A DNA stretch of 64,000 nt from an uncultured Solobacterium sp. Lineage in GTDB: Bacteria > Bacillota_I > Bacilli_A > Erysipelotrichales > Erysipelotrichaceae. The stretch spans positions 1 through 64,000 of the forward strand of contig CAJJTI010000001.1 in the NCBI GenBank assembly GCA_905194705.1. Reading direction: 5' to 3'. The first letter of the stretch is position 1; the number at the start of each line of letters is the position of its first letter. The notes below the pieces were generated by a model. That model was given only the letters and a program-made list of their open reading frames with translations, ran no database searches and was not told where the DNA came from. A program made the translations under genes and the position numbers. Of the stretch, positions 17,699 to 29,941 are shown piece after piece.

Positions 17699-20600
17699 TG
17701 TTAATGTAATCATAGATAATGCAATAAATTCTCAAGACTATTATAGAATGTATAGTTCTAGAGATTTTTATAGAGGAACATCTTTTAAGATGGCAGGAGC
17801 CTGAACTCCAGACACTCATTATTTCAACGATGAACATATTATTGATTTTATATCTTGTGAAGGAGCTTTATTGTATTGTCTAAGAGGTCATTTATCATCA
17901 GAATGAAATAAGCCGAATCTAATTTATAAAGACGATATAATTGTTGGTGTAGAATCTAATCCGTATTGAGCTTTTATTATGGGAAATAGTGGTAAAGGTC
18001 AAAAAGGAGATAAAGGCGATATTGGTCCTATCGGACCAAGTGGAACTGATGGTATTACTCCACAATTAAAAATTGAAGACGGTCGTTGACTACTTTCAAT
18101 GGATAAAGGTCAAACTTGACAAGATATAGGCCAAGCTACAGGTGATCCTGGGCAAAATGGAACTGATGGAAAGAATGGCTCTGATGGAATTGGAGTAATT
18201 CCTGGAGGAACTACTGGTCAAGCATTAGTTAAAAAATCTGATGCAGATTATGATACAGAATGAAAAACTATTTCTGAAGGCGGAGAAATTCCTAATTTTG
18301 ATGCAGAAGTAGCTAGTGTTTCTTCAACAACTGAAGCTAATGCTAATGTAGTTTTAGAAGGAGATATATTTAAATTTAGTTTTGGATTACCTAAAGGAGC
18401 TGATGGTAAAGATGGAGAGAATGGCAAGGACGGAACAAATGGGACTGATGGTTCTAATGGAGAGGATGGATTAGGTATTAAGTTAATGTATGCAAAGAGT
18501 GGAAGTGTCAATACTCCTCCTGTTGTAAATAAAACTAATGCAAATCCTGGTTCTGTATGAAGTACAGTTGTTCCAATTCACACATCCTCTGAAATTATAT
18601 GGTCAATTACAGCATCTTTTAGAGATTCTACTCTTGTTGGAGAATGGTCAGATCCTGTTCAAATGACAGGAGAAAAGGGACAGGATGCAGTAATACCAAA
18701 TTGGAAAACATACGTTTATAAATTAAGTGATAGTAAACCATCAAAACCTACAGGAAATAGTCCTAGTCCGTCTGAATGGGAAGATTATCCTACAACTAGT
18801 GGAAACTGGTGGCAATGTATTGGAACAGTTAATGGAGAAACAGGACTTGTAACTGAATGGTCAGAAGTAATACCAGTTAATGGTAGAGATGGCCAAGCTC
18901 AAGATGGCAAATTTACAGAATTTAGATTTGCTGTAAATACAAGTAATTCAAATCCTCCTACATTAAACGCAACAGTAAGAACTCCTTCAGGATGGTCTGT
19001 GGTTCCTCCTGAAAAATCTAAAGATGGATATCTCTGGATGACTACAGCAACTATTAATCCTGATGATACTTTAAATACAAACTGGACTGCTCCAGTTGTT
19101 ATAAGTGGAGAAAATGGTACGAATGGTACAGACGGAATTCCTGGAACTCCAGGAGAAGATGGAAAAACTACATATTTTCATATTAAATATTCTGCTGTTG
19201 CCAACCCTACTTCTTCAAGTCAAATGACTGAAACTCCAAGTACATATATTGGAACTTATGTAGATTTTACTCAAGCAGATAGTACAGATCCCTCTGACTA
19301 TACTTGGGCAAGATTTGAAGGAATTCAAGGAGAAAAGGGAGAACAAGGAATCCCAGGTACTAACGGAGAAGATGGAAAAACAAGTTATCTACATATTAAA
19401 TACTCTAATGATGGAGGTGTAACCTTTACAGGTAACAATGGAGAAGATCCAGGTGCTTGAATTGGAATTTATGTAGATTATAATATAAATGATAGTGATG
19501 ATCCTTCTGACTATAAATGAACCAAAATAAAAGGAGAACCTGGAATTACTGGTGATCCTGGTCCAGCAGGTAAAGATGGAGTTGATGGGTTACCTGGAAT
19601 TGGTATTGAAGTTCGTTATTGCTTAGGAACTACAACTATTTATGGAGGAACAAGTACTCCTGGAACAACAAGACAGCCAACAGGTTGGGATTTAGCGGTT
19701 CCAACTCCAACTGAAGAGACTCCTTATATTTGGTTTATTCAAGCTAGAGTAAATTATACAAGTAACACTGATAAAGTTGGTACAATTGAAGGTAGTTGAA
19801 GTACTCCTACTAAATTAAGTGGAACTAATGGATTAAATGGAGAGAATGGTTCTAAAGGACAAATAATTTATCCTGAAGGTATTTATAATGTTAATACTGT
19901 ATATCAAGGAACCGCAGATAAAACTCCTTATGTATATGATTCTAATGATGCTAACTATTATGTTTTAAACATAGTAGGAACTTGGCAAGGAACATTACAC
20001 AGTAATGAATCTCCTAGCACTGATACTAGTAATAGTTGAGTTAAATTAGATGCATTTGAGGCGCTGTATACTAAAATTGGGATTATCGCTAACGGTCTTA
20101 TTGGATCTGCTGTATTTAATGGAAACTATATGTTTAGCCAACAAGGTATTGATGCAAGTGGACAAATATCTACACAATATCAAAACTTTGATCCAGAAAT
20201 TCCTACAGGAGGTGAGTTTACTCCAAATATACTATTTGATTTTAGAACTGGAGCTGGACATATGGCTGCTGGAAAGATTAAGTTTGGTAGTGATGGAAGT
20301 GTTGATTTAACTAACATTAAAATTAATAATGCTATTATTCAAAACATTAAACAATATAGTCTTACTCAGTCATCTGATCCACATATACTAGATTCATTAT
20401 ATTCTGAAATTATATATTCGCCAACGATACACGAAGATGTAACTCTTAAAGTAAATGCTTCTGAATATCAATTAAATATTGATGATTCGTATTCGGGAGT
20501 AATTCATAATAAGTCGGATAAACAATTATTTATATATCCATTTGATAATGGAAACGATGATGAATCTATTAAAATTTGTGGTTATTATAATGGTAGATTA

Positions 20601-21158
20601 CTATTCAGTTATGATGAACCAATTCTTTTTAATGCTTCTCAAATTTTACTTCCAGCTGGAGGAGTATTAGAATTTAAATTTGTTCCATCTTCAATAGTTA
20701 ATAATTACTATGTTGGAACAATTTGAGTAGAGAATACATCAGATTTTGAGTTAAAAACATGGAAACAAAATGGAACGCTACGTTCAGATCTTTATTATAA
20801 AAGTTATGACGATTATAATAGTGATTCATTTTTAGCATGTGGAGAAGTTTATTTTAATTCATCTGGGGTACCATCTTTATCTGGTTTTTCTAGATGTAGA
20901 ACTGATTTAGTATTAACTGTAAGTCAATCTGGAAATTTTTCTGCAAATTTAGATTTAACAAGTATTTATAATAGTAGAACTTTATCAATAAGTACAATAG
21001 CTTTTTCACAACCTATATGAGATGGAGCTATGCTAAAAATGTTCTATGGTTCAGCAAGAGGCAGGATTAATGGAGCTTTTTTAGATGTAAGAACTGCAGA
21101 CGGCAAAGTACCAACAACAAGTATTAGTGTTCCATTTTTAATATTAGGGTCAAAATAA
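17685..21158 (+). CDS. Collagen-like fibre protein 1 (1157 aa)
   Basis: One frame through many TGA-encoded Trp codons. The N-terminal domain (residues about 20-110: RDFYRGTSFKMAGAW, THYFND, then VDF-like ISCEGALLYC) is shared with the next gene and is probably the virion-attachment module. Next come collagen-type Gly-X-Y repeats (GQKGDKGDIGPIGPSGTDG) interspersed through residues about 105-700 (KDGENGKDGTNGTDG, QGEKGEQGIPGTNGEDG), then repeated WxxYP-type beta modules. The C-terminal region has KIGIIANGLIGSAVFNG and FDFRTGAGHMAAGKIKFG, a pattern common in Bacteroides phage fibres, ending in a beta-rich tip. Trimeric collagen-like fibres mediate attachment to glycans or mucus. Head versus tail placement cannot be told from sequence. 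Confidence 0.85.
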
Positions 21159-21164
21159 TAAACT

Positions 21165-23543
21165 ATGAAGAAAAATAATATATTACCTACTATAGATCTA
21201 CAAAATTCAAGAGAGTATTCTGGAGCTTATAATTCAAGAGATTTCTATAAGGGAACTTCCTTTAAGATGGCGGGAGAATGAATAACAAATACTCACTATT
21301 TTAATGACGAATATATTGTAGATTTTGTATCATTTGAAGGAGCTTTATTGTCTTGCATTAGAAGTCATACATCATCTTCGTTAAATATGCCTGAATTAGT
21401 TCGAGAAAACGATAAAATCATTGGTATTAAACCAAATCTTTTCTGAGCTTTTGTAATGGCGGGAGTTGAAGGACCTACAGGAAAAGTATGAGTTCCAGAG
21501 ATTAATAACGGAATACTTTCTTGAAAAGAAAGTAATACTCCTCCAAGTTCAACCTCAATAAGTGATCTTAAAGGCCCCGCTGGAGATACTCCTATTATCG
21601 GCATTAAAAAGGATACATCTAATAATCATTATTATTGAACAGTATCTATTAATGAAAAAACTGAATGAATATTTGACGATAGTGGACAAAGAGTTTTAGC
21701 TGAAGGTTTAACAGGAGCTACTGGAGCACCTGGCATTCCTGGAGAAGACGGTGAAGATGGTATAACGCCTCAATTGAAAATTGAAGACGGATATTGGTTT
21801 GTTTCTTATGATAAGAATGATCCACCAAAATCATGAATTAAATTAGGACAAGCCAAAGGTGACAAGGGCGACAAGGGAAATACTGGAGCTACTGGAGCAC
21901 AAGGACCTCAGGGACCTAAAGGAGATTCTGGAAGAACACCTGCACTTGTTAGAAAATTTGGAGATCCTGATAATTTAACAGATGATAGAATTCTATGGGG
22001 ATATTTAGGAGATCCTACTAGTGAATGGGTTACACTATGCTATTTAGAAGAATTAAGAGGAGATAGTATTAAATCAGTTAATATTAGTGATGCAGAAGGT
22101 CATTTGGAATTAACTATGGAATCAAGTAAAGTGATTACTTCTACTGGTTCTGTTCTTCCAAGATTTAATGCAGGAACTATTGAAACTGTTGAGTGAGATC
22201 AAAATCCGTCATTAGTAATTGATAAAACTAATGCTCCTAGAGAATGAGCTTTAAATGTAAAAGTTCCTAAAGGAAAACCTGCTACAGTAACTGTAGTTTC
22301 TGAAGTAGAAAAATTAGCACCAGATGCACAACCTTATGTAACTGATTTAAATCCAGATATTAGTGATGCAAATCTTAAATTTGGAATTCCTCAGGGAGAA
22401 AAAGGAGATCCTGGTGATGAAAATATAGCAATCGGATGTCAATCTGATTTTCCAAATAACGAACCAGAGCACGATAAGATTTGATATGATCCTTGTGATG
22501 AATCCATGGATGAATATTCAGTTCAAGACTTTTTATACAATTCTTATATTGCTGTTGGTGGTACTCTCAATCAAGAACAATTCGAAGCTGCTTGAAAATC
22601 ATTTCCTAATACAGCAGGAATAGTTGAGATTATTGATTCACTTGAAAGTGATAAAACGGATGCTGCACTCTCTGCGGCACAAGGTAAAGCTTTAAAAACT
22701 CTTATAGATGATCTGAAAGCTTCTGTGGCTGCAGCTCTTGATTATAAAGGTACTAAAGATAGTTACGACCAACTTCCATCTTCTGGAAATAAGAAAGGTG
22801 ATGTATGGAATGTCGTTGCAGCTCATGGAACTACTCCTGCTGGAACTAATTATGCTTGGGATGGTGCCAAGTGGGATCCACTGGGAGGTACAATTGATCT
22901 TTCAGGATACTATACAAAGTCACAAGTAGATGATGCAATTTCTGCAGCAAAAACAGAACTAGAGGCTGCAGATACAGCTTTAGAAGGACAGATTACTACA
23001 GTTACTAATCAGCTTAATAACAAAGTTGATAAAGTTGAAGGTTCAGGTTTAATTTCTGATACTGATTTAAATCAAATCAGAACTAATAAATCTGACATTG
23101 AATCTTTACAAACATCTGTTGGAGGTAAGCAAGACGAATTAACTCCTGGTAATGCAGTTTCAATTACAGAAGAAAATGTTATTGATGTTAAGTTAGATCC
23201 AGCTTCAAATGAAGCACTATCAAAATCAGCCGAAGGTCTTAAGTTGGATCTTAGTGGAATAAAAGGCTCAACTGTAAAAGTTGGAGTTTCCATTACTGGT
23301 GGTGCTGAAATTGGTGCAGATCAAACAATCGCTGCTGGTATGCAGGCTCTTAGTGATAGTATTAAAACTGCTGTTGCAGGTGGCATTACATCTATTACTA
23401 GTCCCGATAATACTATTAAGGTAACTGGTGAAGGTACTTCTAGAGGTTTAGCTGTAGATATGTCTAAATTAGTATCAACAAGTTCATCTATCCAAGTTGG
23501 AACAGACGGTAAGCTTGATATATTTTGATCAGAAATTGAATAA
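21165..23543 (+). CDS. Collagen-like fibre protein 2 (792 aa)
   Basis: Starts six bases after fibre 1. The N-terminal domain (RDFYKGTSFKMAGEW, THYFNDE, FEGALLSC) is paralogous to that of fibre 1. Collagen-like stretches follow (GATGAPGIPGEDGEDG near residue 190; KGDKGDKGNTGATGAQGP near residue 235). After about residue 500 comes a different tip: ALDYKGTKDSYDQLPSSGN, YYTKSQVDDAI and heptad-like helical segments (ELEAADTALEGQITTVTNQL), then a beta-rich end. Trp is TGA-encoded mainly in the N-terminal two thirds. The shared N-terminus implies both fibres dock at the same or an equivalent site. Confidence 0.85.
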
Positions 23544-23555
23544 ATAATAATTTCT

Positions 23556-23580
23556 CCCTTCCTCACATTTAGTGAGGGGG
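23556..23580 (+). terminator. Hairpin after fibre 2
   Basis: CCCttCCTCAC / GTGAGGGGG with an ATTTA loop, between two fibre genes. No U-run follows on the plus strand, so it may be an RNA-processing or attenuating hairpin rather than a strong terminator. Confidence 0.45.
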
Positions 23581-23603
23581 ATTAAAATTTAAAAAAAATA
23601 AAC

Positions 23604-25490
23604 ATGGCAACAATTAAGTTTTTTAAAAAGGCGACAGAGCCTACTACAATCGAAACTGGAAATCTTTGGTTTGATACAACAACTCAATCTATTAAAGTTA
23701 AAACAGATACAGGATATGATGTATTTGGTATTGGGCTTAAAGATGCACAATTATTAAATAATAAATTAACAATTACCAGATCAGATAATACTACTGTTGA
23801 AGTAGATTTTAATGATATAGCGTCAGCAAGTTCTGTAGCTGCAGCGTTAGATAAAAAAGTAGATAAAACAATTACGATAACAGGAACAGGCGGGTTATCT
23901 GGAGGTGGAAATCTGGCAGAAAGTCGTACTATCTCTCATGCTGTTCCAGTAGGAGCTGCTGCGAAAACATCAGGGTTGTATAAAATTGCAACTGATAAGT
24001 TTGGACATGTCACAAGTACAGCAGCAGTAACTAAAACAGATATAACAGCTCTTGGTATTCCTGCTACAGATACTAATACAACGTATACATTTCAGGGAGC
24101 ATCAAATGGATTTAAAGTAACTCCAAGTAATGGCGAAACTCAAACAGTAATTGTCTCTCCAAGTATTAAAAATAACGTTACTAAAACAGATGCCGCAACA
24201 ACTGCTGGATATATTCCTAAGTTTAATAATACGACAGGAGTTATTGAAAATGGTTACTCTGTACAAACAACTTTAGCTAGTAGTTCAACTGCAATCCCAA
24301 CTGCTGCTGCTGTCGTTGCAGCTATTGATAATAAGATCGCTGCAGCTGATGCAATGATTTATAAAGGAACATTAGGCACAGACGGTACTGTTACTAAAGT
24401 TCCAGCTAACGGATATAAAGTAGGTTGGACCTATAAAGTAATTACTGCTGGAACTTATGCGGGAATCAAGTGTGAGGTTGGAGATATGCTAATTGCTATT
24501 AATAACGGTCCTGTTAGTGGTACTACAGTAGTTAATGCAGATTGAACAGTTGTTCAGGCTAATATTGATGGCGCAGTAACTGGCCCAGCTTCTGCGACAG
24601 CAGGTCATATTGCAGTATTTGATGGAGCTACAGGTAAAGTTATTAAAGATGGTACATATACTATCGCCACTAGCGTACCTTCAAACGCTGTCTTTACTGA
24701 CACAAAAGTAACTTCTGTAGATAATCACTATAAACCTGCTAATGGAACAACTCTTATAGGAACCGCTGGTTCTCCTGTTACTGCTGGTGGTAAAGTTGTT
24801 ACAGGTATTACAGCTGATAGTTCTGGCCATATTACAGATATAATTACTGGTACTATATCAGCTGCACCAACCTTATCTGGTTTAGGTGGAGTTGGAACTA
24901 TAAATGCATCTGGCACTGCTCCTTTAACACTATCTGCATCTAAAAGTAGTACAACTGTAACAATTTCTGGATCAGTAGCAGAAATGACAGCCGCAACATC
25001 AAATACAGCAGGTGCAGCAGGTATTGTTCCTGCTCCTGATGCAGGAAAACAAGCTGCGTTTTTAAGAGGTGATGGAACTTGGGCATTCCCAACTGATACA
25101 AATACTACTTATGTATTTGCAAATGGCACAGATGGATCATTTACTGTTACACCACGTAATGGTGAATCTCAAAAAGTATTAATTGGTAAACCTGCGACTG
25201 CAGGAACTGCGGATAATGCTACTCAAGTAAAGAATTCCTTAATTGTTACATTAAATAGTGGAAGTAACGAGGGAACTACAAAGTTTACATTCAACGGTAG
25301 CGCTCAAAAAACTGTTAATATCACTCCAGGTAGCATTGGAGCCGCTACATCTGCCCAAGGTACTAAAGCTGATAATGCAGTACCAGAAGTTACGTTTACT
25401 TCAAGTTCTTTAAACGTTTCTGCAGTAAAGGATAGCGAATCAAAAAAAGTTGCTCTAACTGCTGAGATGGAATGGGTTGAATTCGAATAA
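23604..25490 (+). CDS. Fibre protein 3 (628 aa)
   Basis: MATIKFFKKATEPTTIETGNL at the N-terminus is a short attachment-like module. The rest is Thr/Ala/Gly-rich repeats typical of gut phage fibres: TGTGGLSGGGNL, LGIPATDTNTTYTF, GYIPKFNNTTGVIENG, FLRGDGTWAFPTDTNTTY and a second copy of the TNTTY-type module. One TGA-encoded Trp (NADWTVVQ). There is no chaperone or lyase motif. Its end is followed by a strong terminator. The repeated modules allow recombination between fibres. Confidence 0.85.
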
Positions 25491-25501
25491 ATTAAGATAA
25501 T

Positions 25502-25536
25502 AAGGGAATAGGGATTTCCCTATTCCCTTTATTTTT
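25502..25536 (+). terminator. Intrinsic terminator after fibre 3
   Basis: A twelve- to thirteen-base-pair perfect stem (aagggaataggga / tccctattccctt) followed by TATTTTT. It lies 12 bases after the fibre 3 stop and 40 bases before fibre 4. Confidence 0.85.
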
Positions 25537-25575
25537 AACCTATAATATTATAGGTGCTATAAAAATATAGACGCT

Positions 25576-27486
25576 ATGGCATATAAATCAAAATTTTTAC
25601 ATTTTAAAACTAAAGCTTCCTATAATGCAGAAAGAGCAAAAACTACTGCAGGAACAGAGGAACGTAAAGTATTTGATGCATATATATCATTTATTGATGA
25701 AGGTCCAATGATCTGTACTTGGGGTAAAGAATATAAATGTGATATCAGTGCTTCAGAAGTTGAAGCTTTAGTTAATGCAGGAAAAATTAGTCCTGCGACA
25801 GTAGCACCACTTATTGCAGGTACTGCAGCAGTTGGAACATCTACAAAATATGCACGTGAAGATCATAGGCATCCAGAACAAGTTAACATAACTGGTAATG
25901 CAGCTACAGCTACTACAGCTACTACAGCTACTACAGCTACAAATCTTGCAACAAAACCTATACTTAGTAGGAATGAGAATTATATACAGGTAACTGTTGG
26001 AAATAAAATCTCTGATAACTTTACTGTACCATATGCTTCTAAAACATTAGCTGCAGAAACATTAATGTATGGTAGAAAGATATTTTTAAACGGAGATGTC
26101 ACTGGTTCTACTACAGAATCATTTGATGGATCCAAAAATGTGACTATAAACACAACAATAAGTACTATTAATGCTGAAAAACTTACTGGAACTATTGATG
26201 CTAATAGGTTGCCAGAAATTCCTATTGAAAAAATTCCTGCAGCTGCATTAGAAAGGCTGTTTGTAGTAGATTCTCAATCTGCCGCAATGAGTGTAGATGT
26301 TCAAGAGGGAGATGTTGTTCAGATTGGTTCAGGAGGTCCTATGTACTTCTGCGTATCAGAATCTGCATCTACTTTTGCTACTAAATTTAAAGAATTCACA
26401 GCAGGAAGTGCAACTAGTGTACCTTGGTCTGGAGTAACAGGTAAACCAACATTCGCTACTGTAGCTACAAGTGGATCTTATAATGACTTAACTAATAAAC
26501 CAACTATCCCATCCTTATCGGGGTATGCTACTCAAAATTGAGTAACTAGTCAAGGATATTTAACAAGTATTCCTGCCGCAACCTCTAGTGCTTATGGAGG
26601 AATTCAAATTGGATATACAACAAGTGACAAAAACTATGCTGTACAATTAAGTAATGGTAAAGCCTATGTAAATGTGCCTTGGACAGACACTAATACAAAT
26701 TATTATCCAACAACGTTTACTTGGACTAATGGAACAACAGCAGGACCAACAGGTTCTTTAACTGGTTCTGGAATGAGTACAGTTTCATTTGGAGCAATCC
26801 CTTCAGCTTCTGCTACACAATCTGGTGTAGTAACTACTGGAGATCAGTCATTTGCAGGAGAAAAAACATTTAGGGGAGGTATATCAGCTCAGAATGCTGA
26901 TATTTCAGATCTTATCATTGGGAGCTCCCTTGAATTTAACGCCTTCGGCAGATTTAATTATATAGCTACATCAACAGAAGCTGGAGGTATAAAGATTGGA
27001 GCTACTGCTTCAGGGGTTAATTTACCTTTAGTTTTAAACAGTTCAAATCAAGCATATATAGCTGTTACTAAAGGAGCCGTAACTGCAGCATTAGGTTTTA
27101 CTCCAGCAAATGTTAACGATATACCTAAAATTCCTATCGCACTTCCAAACCCACATGCATTAACAATTAATGGAACTTCATACACAGGTTCATCTGCAGT
27201 ATCTATTAGTACTTCAAAACCTTTAAGTGTAAGAATGTTGATTAGTTCAACAGTTGATGCAGGATATAGTTACAGTTGTAGTACATCAAAAGCTATATCA
27301 ACTTTAAATGGATTTTCTTCAACCAATCCTGATTCAGTTATTATAAGTAGTGCTAAACTTAAATTTACTGCAAGTAATGTTATTAAAATGGATGGATTAG
27401 ATGATTTATCTGGGACGTGATATATCTATTGCTTAAGTTATATGGCAAATAGCAAAATTGCAGTTAATGGTGCAGTATATGCATAA
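25576..27486 (+). CDS. Fibre protein 4 (636 aa)
   Basis: Continuous frame with TGA-encoded Trp at 26538-26540 and 27418-27420. The N-terminal domain (AYKSKFLHFKTKASYNAE, then FISFIDEG-like AYISFIDEGPMICTWGKEY) is the attachment module seen in Bacteroides phage fibres. Next come KYAREDHRHPEQ and a tandem ATATTATTATTAT stretch, fibre modules (WSGVTGKPTFATVATSG, YNDLTNKPTIPSLSGYATQ), and FTPANVNDIPKIPIALPNPH, which is identical to part of fibre 5. The tip ends VIKMDGLDDLSGTW and VNGAVYA. Shared C-terminal halves with fibre 5 point to modular exchange. Confidence 0.85.
25905..25940 (+). repeat. 9-bp tandem repeat in fibre 4
   Basis: About four copies of acagctact, encoding Thr-Ala-Thr units. Copy-number changes would keep the frame and lengthen or shorten this fibre segment by three residues. 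Confidence 0.7.
27097..27163 (+). repeat. 67-bp direct repeat, copy 1 (copy 2 at 28976-29042)
   Basis: The stretch starting tttactccagcaaatgttaa is identical over 67 bases to 28976-29042 in the next fibre gene and encodes FTPANVNDIPKIPIALPNPH plus two residues in both. Flanking sequence diverges on the 3' side immediately and on the 5' side soon after. Confidence 0.9.
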
Positions 27487-27505
27487 TCTTAAAAATATAT
27501 AAATT

Positions 27506-29389
27506 ATGAGTGTAAAAATTTATGATAAAAAGCAAAAGAAATGGATTATTTTTCCTGGAACAATTGGTGCTCCTGGTAAAGATGCTTATCTTATTGCACA
27601 AGAAAATGGGTATACAGGCACTAAAGAAGAATATGCTAAAGTATTAACTGATATACCAAAAATTATTAATTCAATAGAAGAAGAGCCGACAGAAGGAAGT
27701 AAAAATTTAATTACTTCTGGAGGAGTGTGACAAGCTATTGATAATGTACATACAACTATTAATAATCAGATAAAAAGTTCAATTGTAGATAATTTAGAGT
27801 CTCTTGCTGCTGATAAATCATTATCTGCAAACCAAGGAAGAATCTTAAAAGAAATGATTGCTAATTTAGCTAATCTTCAAATTGAGATTGTTGATCAACT
27901 TCCAAGTGTTGGAGAGACAAATATTATTTATCTTGTTAAGAAATCTGGTTCTGCTCCAGATATACATGATGAATATGTATTTGTTGATGGAAAATGAGAG
28001 AAGATTGGTGATACAGAAATTGATCTTTCTAATTATTATACAAGAGACGAAGTTGACGATAAGTTAACAGGTTTTGGAGCAGGAGATGTAATTGCAGCAG
28101 AGGCATTTACTACTGCGGATAGAGTAATAACTTCTAATGGTCCAGGAAAAACTGTTAAAGATTCAGGTATTTTAATTAATAATTTAGCATTAAAGTCATA
28201 TGTTGATGAGAAAGAAATAGCATGAGATAAAGTTACAGGAAAACCAGAAACTTATGTTCCTGCAGCACATACTCATCCTCTAGCTCAAATTACAGATGCA
28301 GGAGCTCTTGCTTATAAAGACAAAGTTGATGAATCAGATCTTAATTTTGATATACCTGATGGAACTGTAGTTGATTCTTCTTTAAGTACAAGTTCTGTTA
28401 ATCCTGTCCAAAATAAAGTAGTTACTGAAGCATTAAATAATCGTTATACAAAGTCTGAAACTTATTCTCAATCCGAGATTGATGAAAAAATTGGTTCAGC
28501 AGGTAGTGGAGATGTAATGGCTAGTGGAAATCTTGCTGTAGATTATATTATAATTGGAGCGGGACCTAAATCTATTAAAAATTCTGGACAGACACTTTCT
28601 AATTTAGCATTAAAGAGTGAAATACCATCTTTAAGTGGATATGCTACTCAAAGTTGAGTTACGGGCCAAGGATATTCCACCGAGAATACTTGAAGACCAG
28701 TTAAAGTTGGAAGTACAACTTTAAATGATAGTTCTACTACATTAACTATTGCTAATGGTACTGGTATTGGTCTATCATTTTCTAATGGAACTTTAACTAT
28801 TACTAATAGTGCTCCTGGATCTTCATATACATTACCAGTAGCTAAAGATACTGTTTTAGGAGGAATTAAGACAGGATATACAGAGTCTGGAGGTGCTGAA
28901 ATGGCTATATATGTCTTAGAGGATGGTACTGCTTATACTCTCTTAAAAGATACTACAGTTAAAACTGCTTTAGGCTTTACTCCAGCAAATGTTAACGATA
29001 TACCTAAAATTCCTATCGCACTTCCAAACCCACATGCATTAAATGTTACTGCAGGAGGTTCAACTACAAGTTATACAGGATCTTCAGCATCTACTATTAA
29101 TTTAGATAGTATTTATGCAAAAAAACTACCTTCTGTAGACACTCCAGGTAAACCAGGATTGTATTTTGCTAGCAGTGGCTCTGTGAATGTAACTGAAGTA
29201 TATGTTACAGAAGATAATCCTGATGCTATTATCTTAGTAGCGAATACGGTTAATGTAACTTTCGGAGAAAACTATTATAAAATGGATGGAATTGATAGTT
29301 TATCTGGAGGAACCTATAAATGTTACTGTATAACTTATATTAAAGGTGTTGCTTTAGTTAATGGAGCAGTATATAGTAATTTAAAATAG
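27506..29389 (+). CDS. Fibre protein 5 (627 aa)
   Basis: The frame is open through several TGA-encoded Trp codons and ends at TAG 29387-29389. The N-terminus MSVKIYDKKQKKWIIFPGTIG with GAPGKDAYLIAQENGYTGTKEEY is a short attachment module distinct from fibres 1-4. A helical heptad segment (AADKSLSANQGRILKEMIANLANL) follows, then DLSNYYTRDEVDDKL, AHTHPLAQITDAGALAYKDKV and PSLSGYATQSW modules shared in type with fibres 2 and 4. The C-terminal third carries the 67-bp repeat shared with fibre 4 and a similar tip (YYKMDGIDSLSGGTYKCYC, VNGAVYSN). Confidence 0.85.
28976..29042 (+). repeat. 67-bp direct repeat, copy 2
   Basis: Identical to 27097-27163 in fibre 4; the two copies are 1879 bases apart in the same orientation and the same reading phase of their genes. 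Confidence 0.9.
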
Positions 29390-29463
29390 CTAAAAGATTT
29401 TTATGTGATGATTGTCGTCAAAAGCTAGTCATAGAAATAAAAGAAATAGATAAAAAAGATTAA
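29386..29463 (+). CDS. Possible mini-protein with CxxC (25 aa)
   Basis: A 26-codon frame (AKRFLCDDCRQKLVIEIKE) starting with ATA at 29386, overlapping the fibre 5 stop, and ending TAA 29461-29463. CDDC resembles a zinc-ribbon knuckle. ATA is a permitted but rare start in code 4. It could equally be the remnant of a longer gene. Low confidence. Confidence 0.25.
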   Translation: MAKRFLCDDCRQKLVIEIKEIDKKD

Positions 29464-29475
29464 TTTTTACAAGAT

Positions 29476-29500
29476 ATGCCGCAGAAATGCGGCATTTTTT
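29476..29500 (+). terminator. Intrinsic terminator closing the fibre region
   Basis: An eight-base-pair stem ATGCCGCA / TGCGGCAT with a GAAA tetraloop, followed by TTTTT. It ends the fibre transcription unit just before a new promoter. Confidence 0.9.
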
Positions 29501-29527
29501 GTTTATATACAATAAATTAGATAAAAA

Positions 29528-29559
29528 TTTGTTTATTTATTAAATAATCTATAACTTTG
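29528..29559 (+). promoter_or_regulatory. Bacteroidota-type promoter
   Basis: TTTG 29528-29531, a 20-base spacer, TAACTTTG 29552-29559. It lies 28 bases upstream of the ATG at 29588. Confidence 0.8.
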
Positions 29560-29587
29560 CAAATACAAATTAAAAATATGAACTAAT

Positions 29588-29920
29588 ATGAATAAAACTA
29601 AAATGAAAAAAATTGATTTAAATGTAGCTACTCGATTAATGTTACTGATGAATCTTCCTGAGCAAGGTTCTGTAACTGAAATGATTTCAAAAAGAAATGT
29701 TCGGAAAAAGATTGACTTTTCAAGTGAGGAAGTCGAAGCATTGAAGATTGAGAATAAAGATGGTAGAATTGTGTGGTCTCCTGAAAAGGAACTATTAACA
29801 GTTGAATTTACAGACAGTGAAATTGGATTCTTAAAGTCAATTATTGAAAAGCTTGATAAAGCTGGATCTATTACTGATAATATCTTAGACTTTGTAGAAG
29901 CTATTCAAAGTGAGAATTAA
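29588..29920 (+). CDS. Small conserved-type protein before the capsid genes (110 aa)
   Basis: It has its own promoter and is separated from the next gene by another one. The sequence shows a basic N-terminus (MNKTKMKKIDLNVATRLMLL) and an acidic helical C-terminus (VEFTDSEIGFLKSIIEKLDKAG). This pattern is reminiscent of small phage proteins encoded beside capsid genes, but no family is recognised. Its single Trp is TGG. Confidence 0.7.
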   Translation: MNKTKMKKIDLNVATRLMLLMNLPEQGSVTEMISKRNVRKKIDFSSEEVEALKIENKDGRIVWSPEKELLTVEFTDSEIGFLKSIIEKLDKAGSITDNILDFVEAIQSEN

Positions 29921-29941
29921 TATAAAATTTATTCTATTTTA

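Noticed and set aside
20130-21158. Possible frameshift near the 3' end of fibre 1
   Set aside because: Recounting bases around 21111-21158 gives one continuous frame ending PFLILGSK and TAA.
17685-29389. Diversity-generating retroelement or CRISPR array in the repetitive fibre region
   Set aside because: There is no reverse transcriptase, template/variable repeat pair with adenine-biased changes, or regular repeat-spacer structure; repeats are collagen triplets, modules and one 67-bp duplication.
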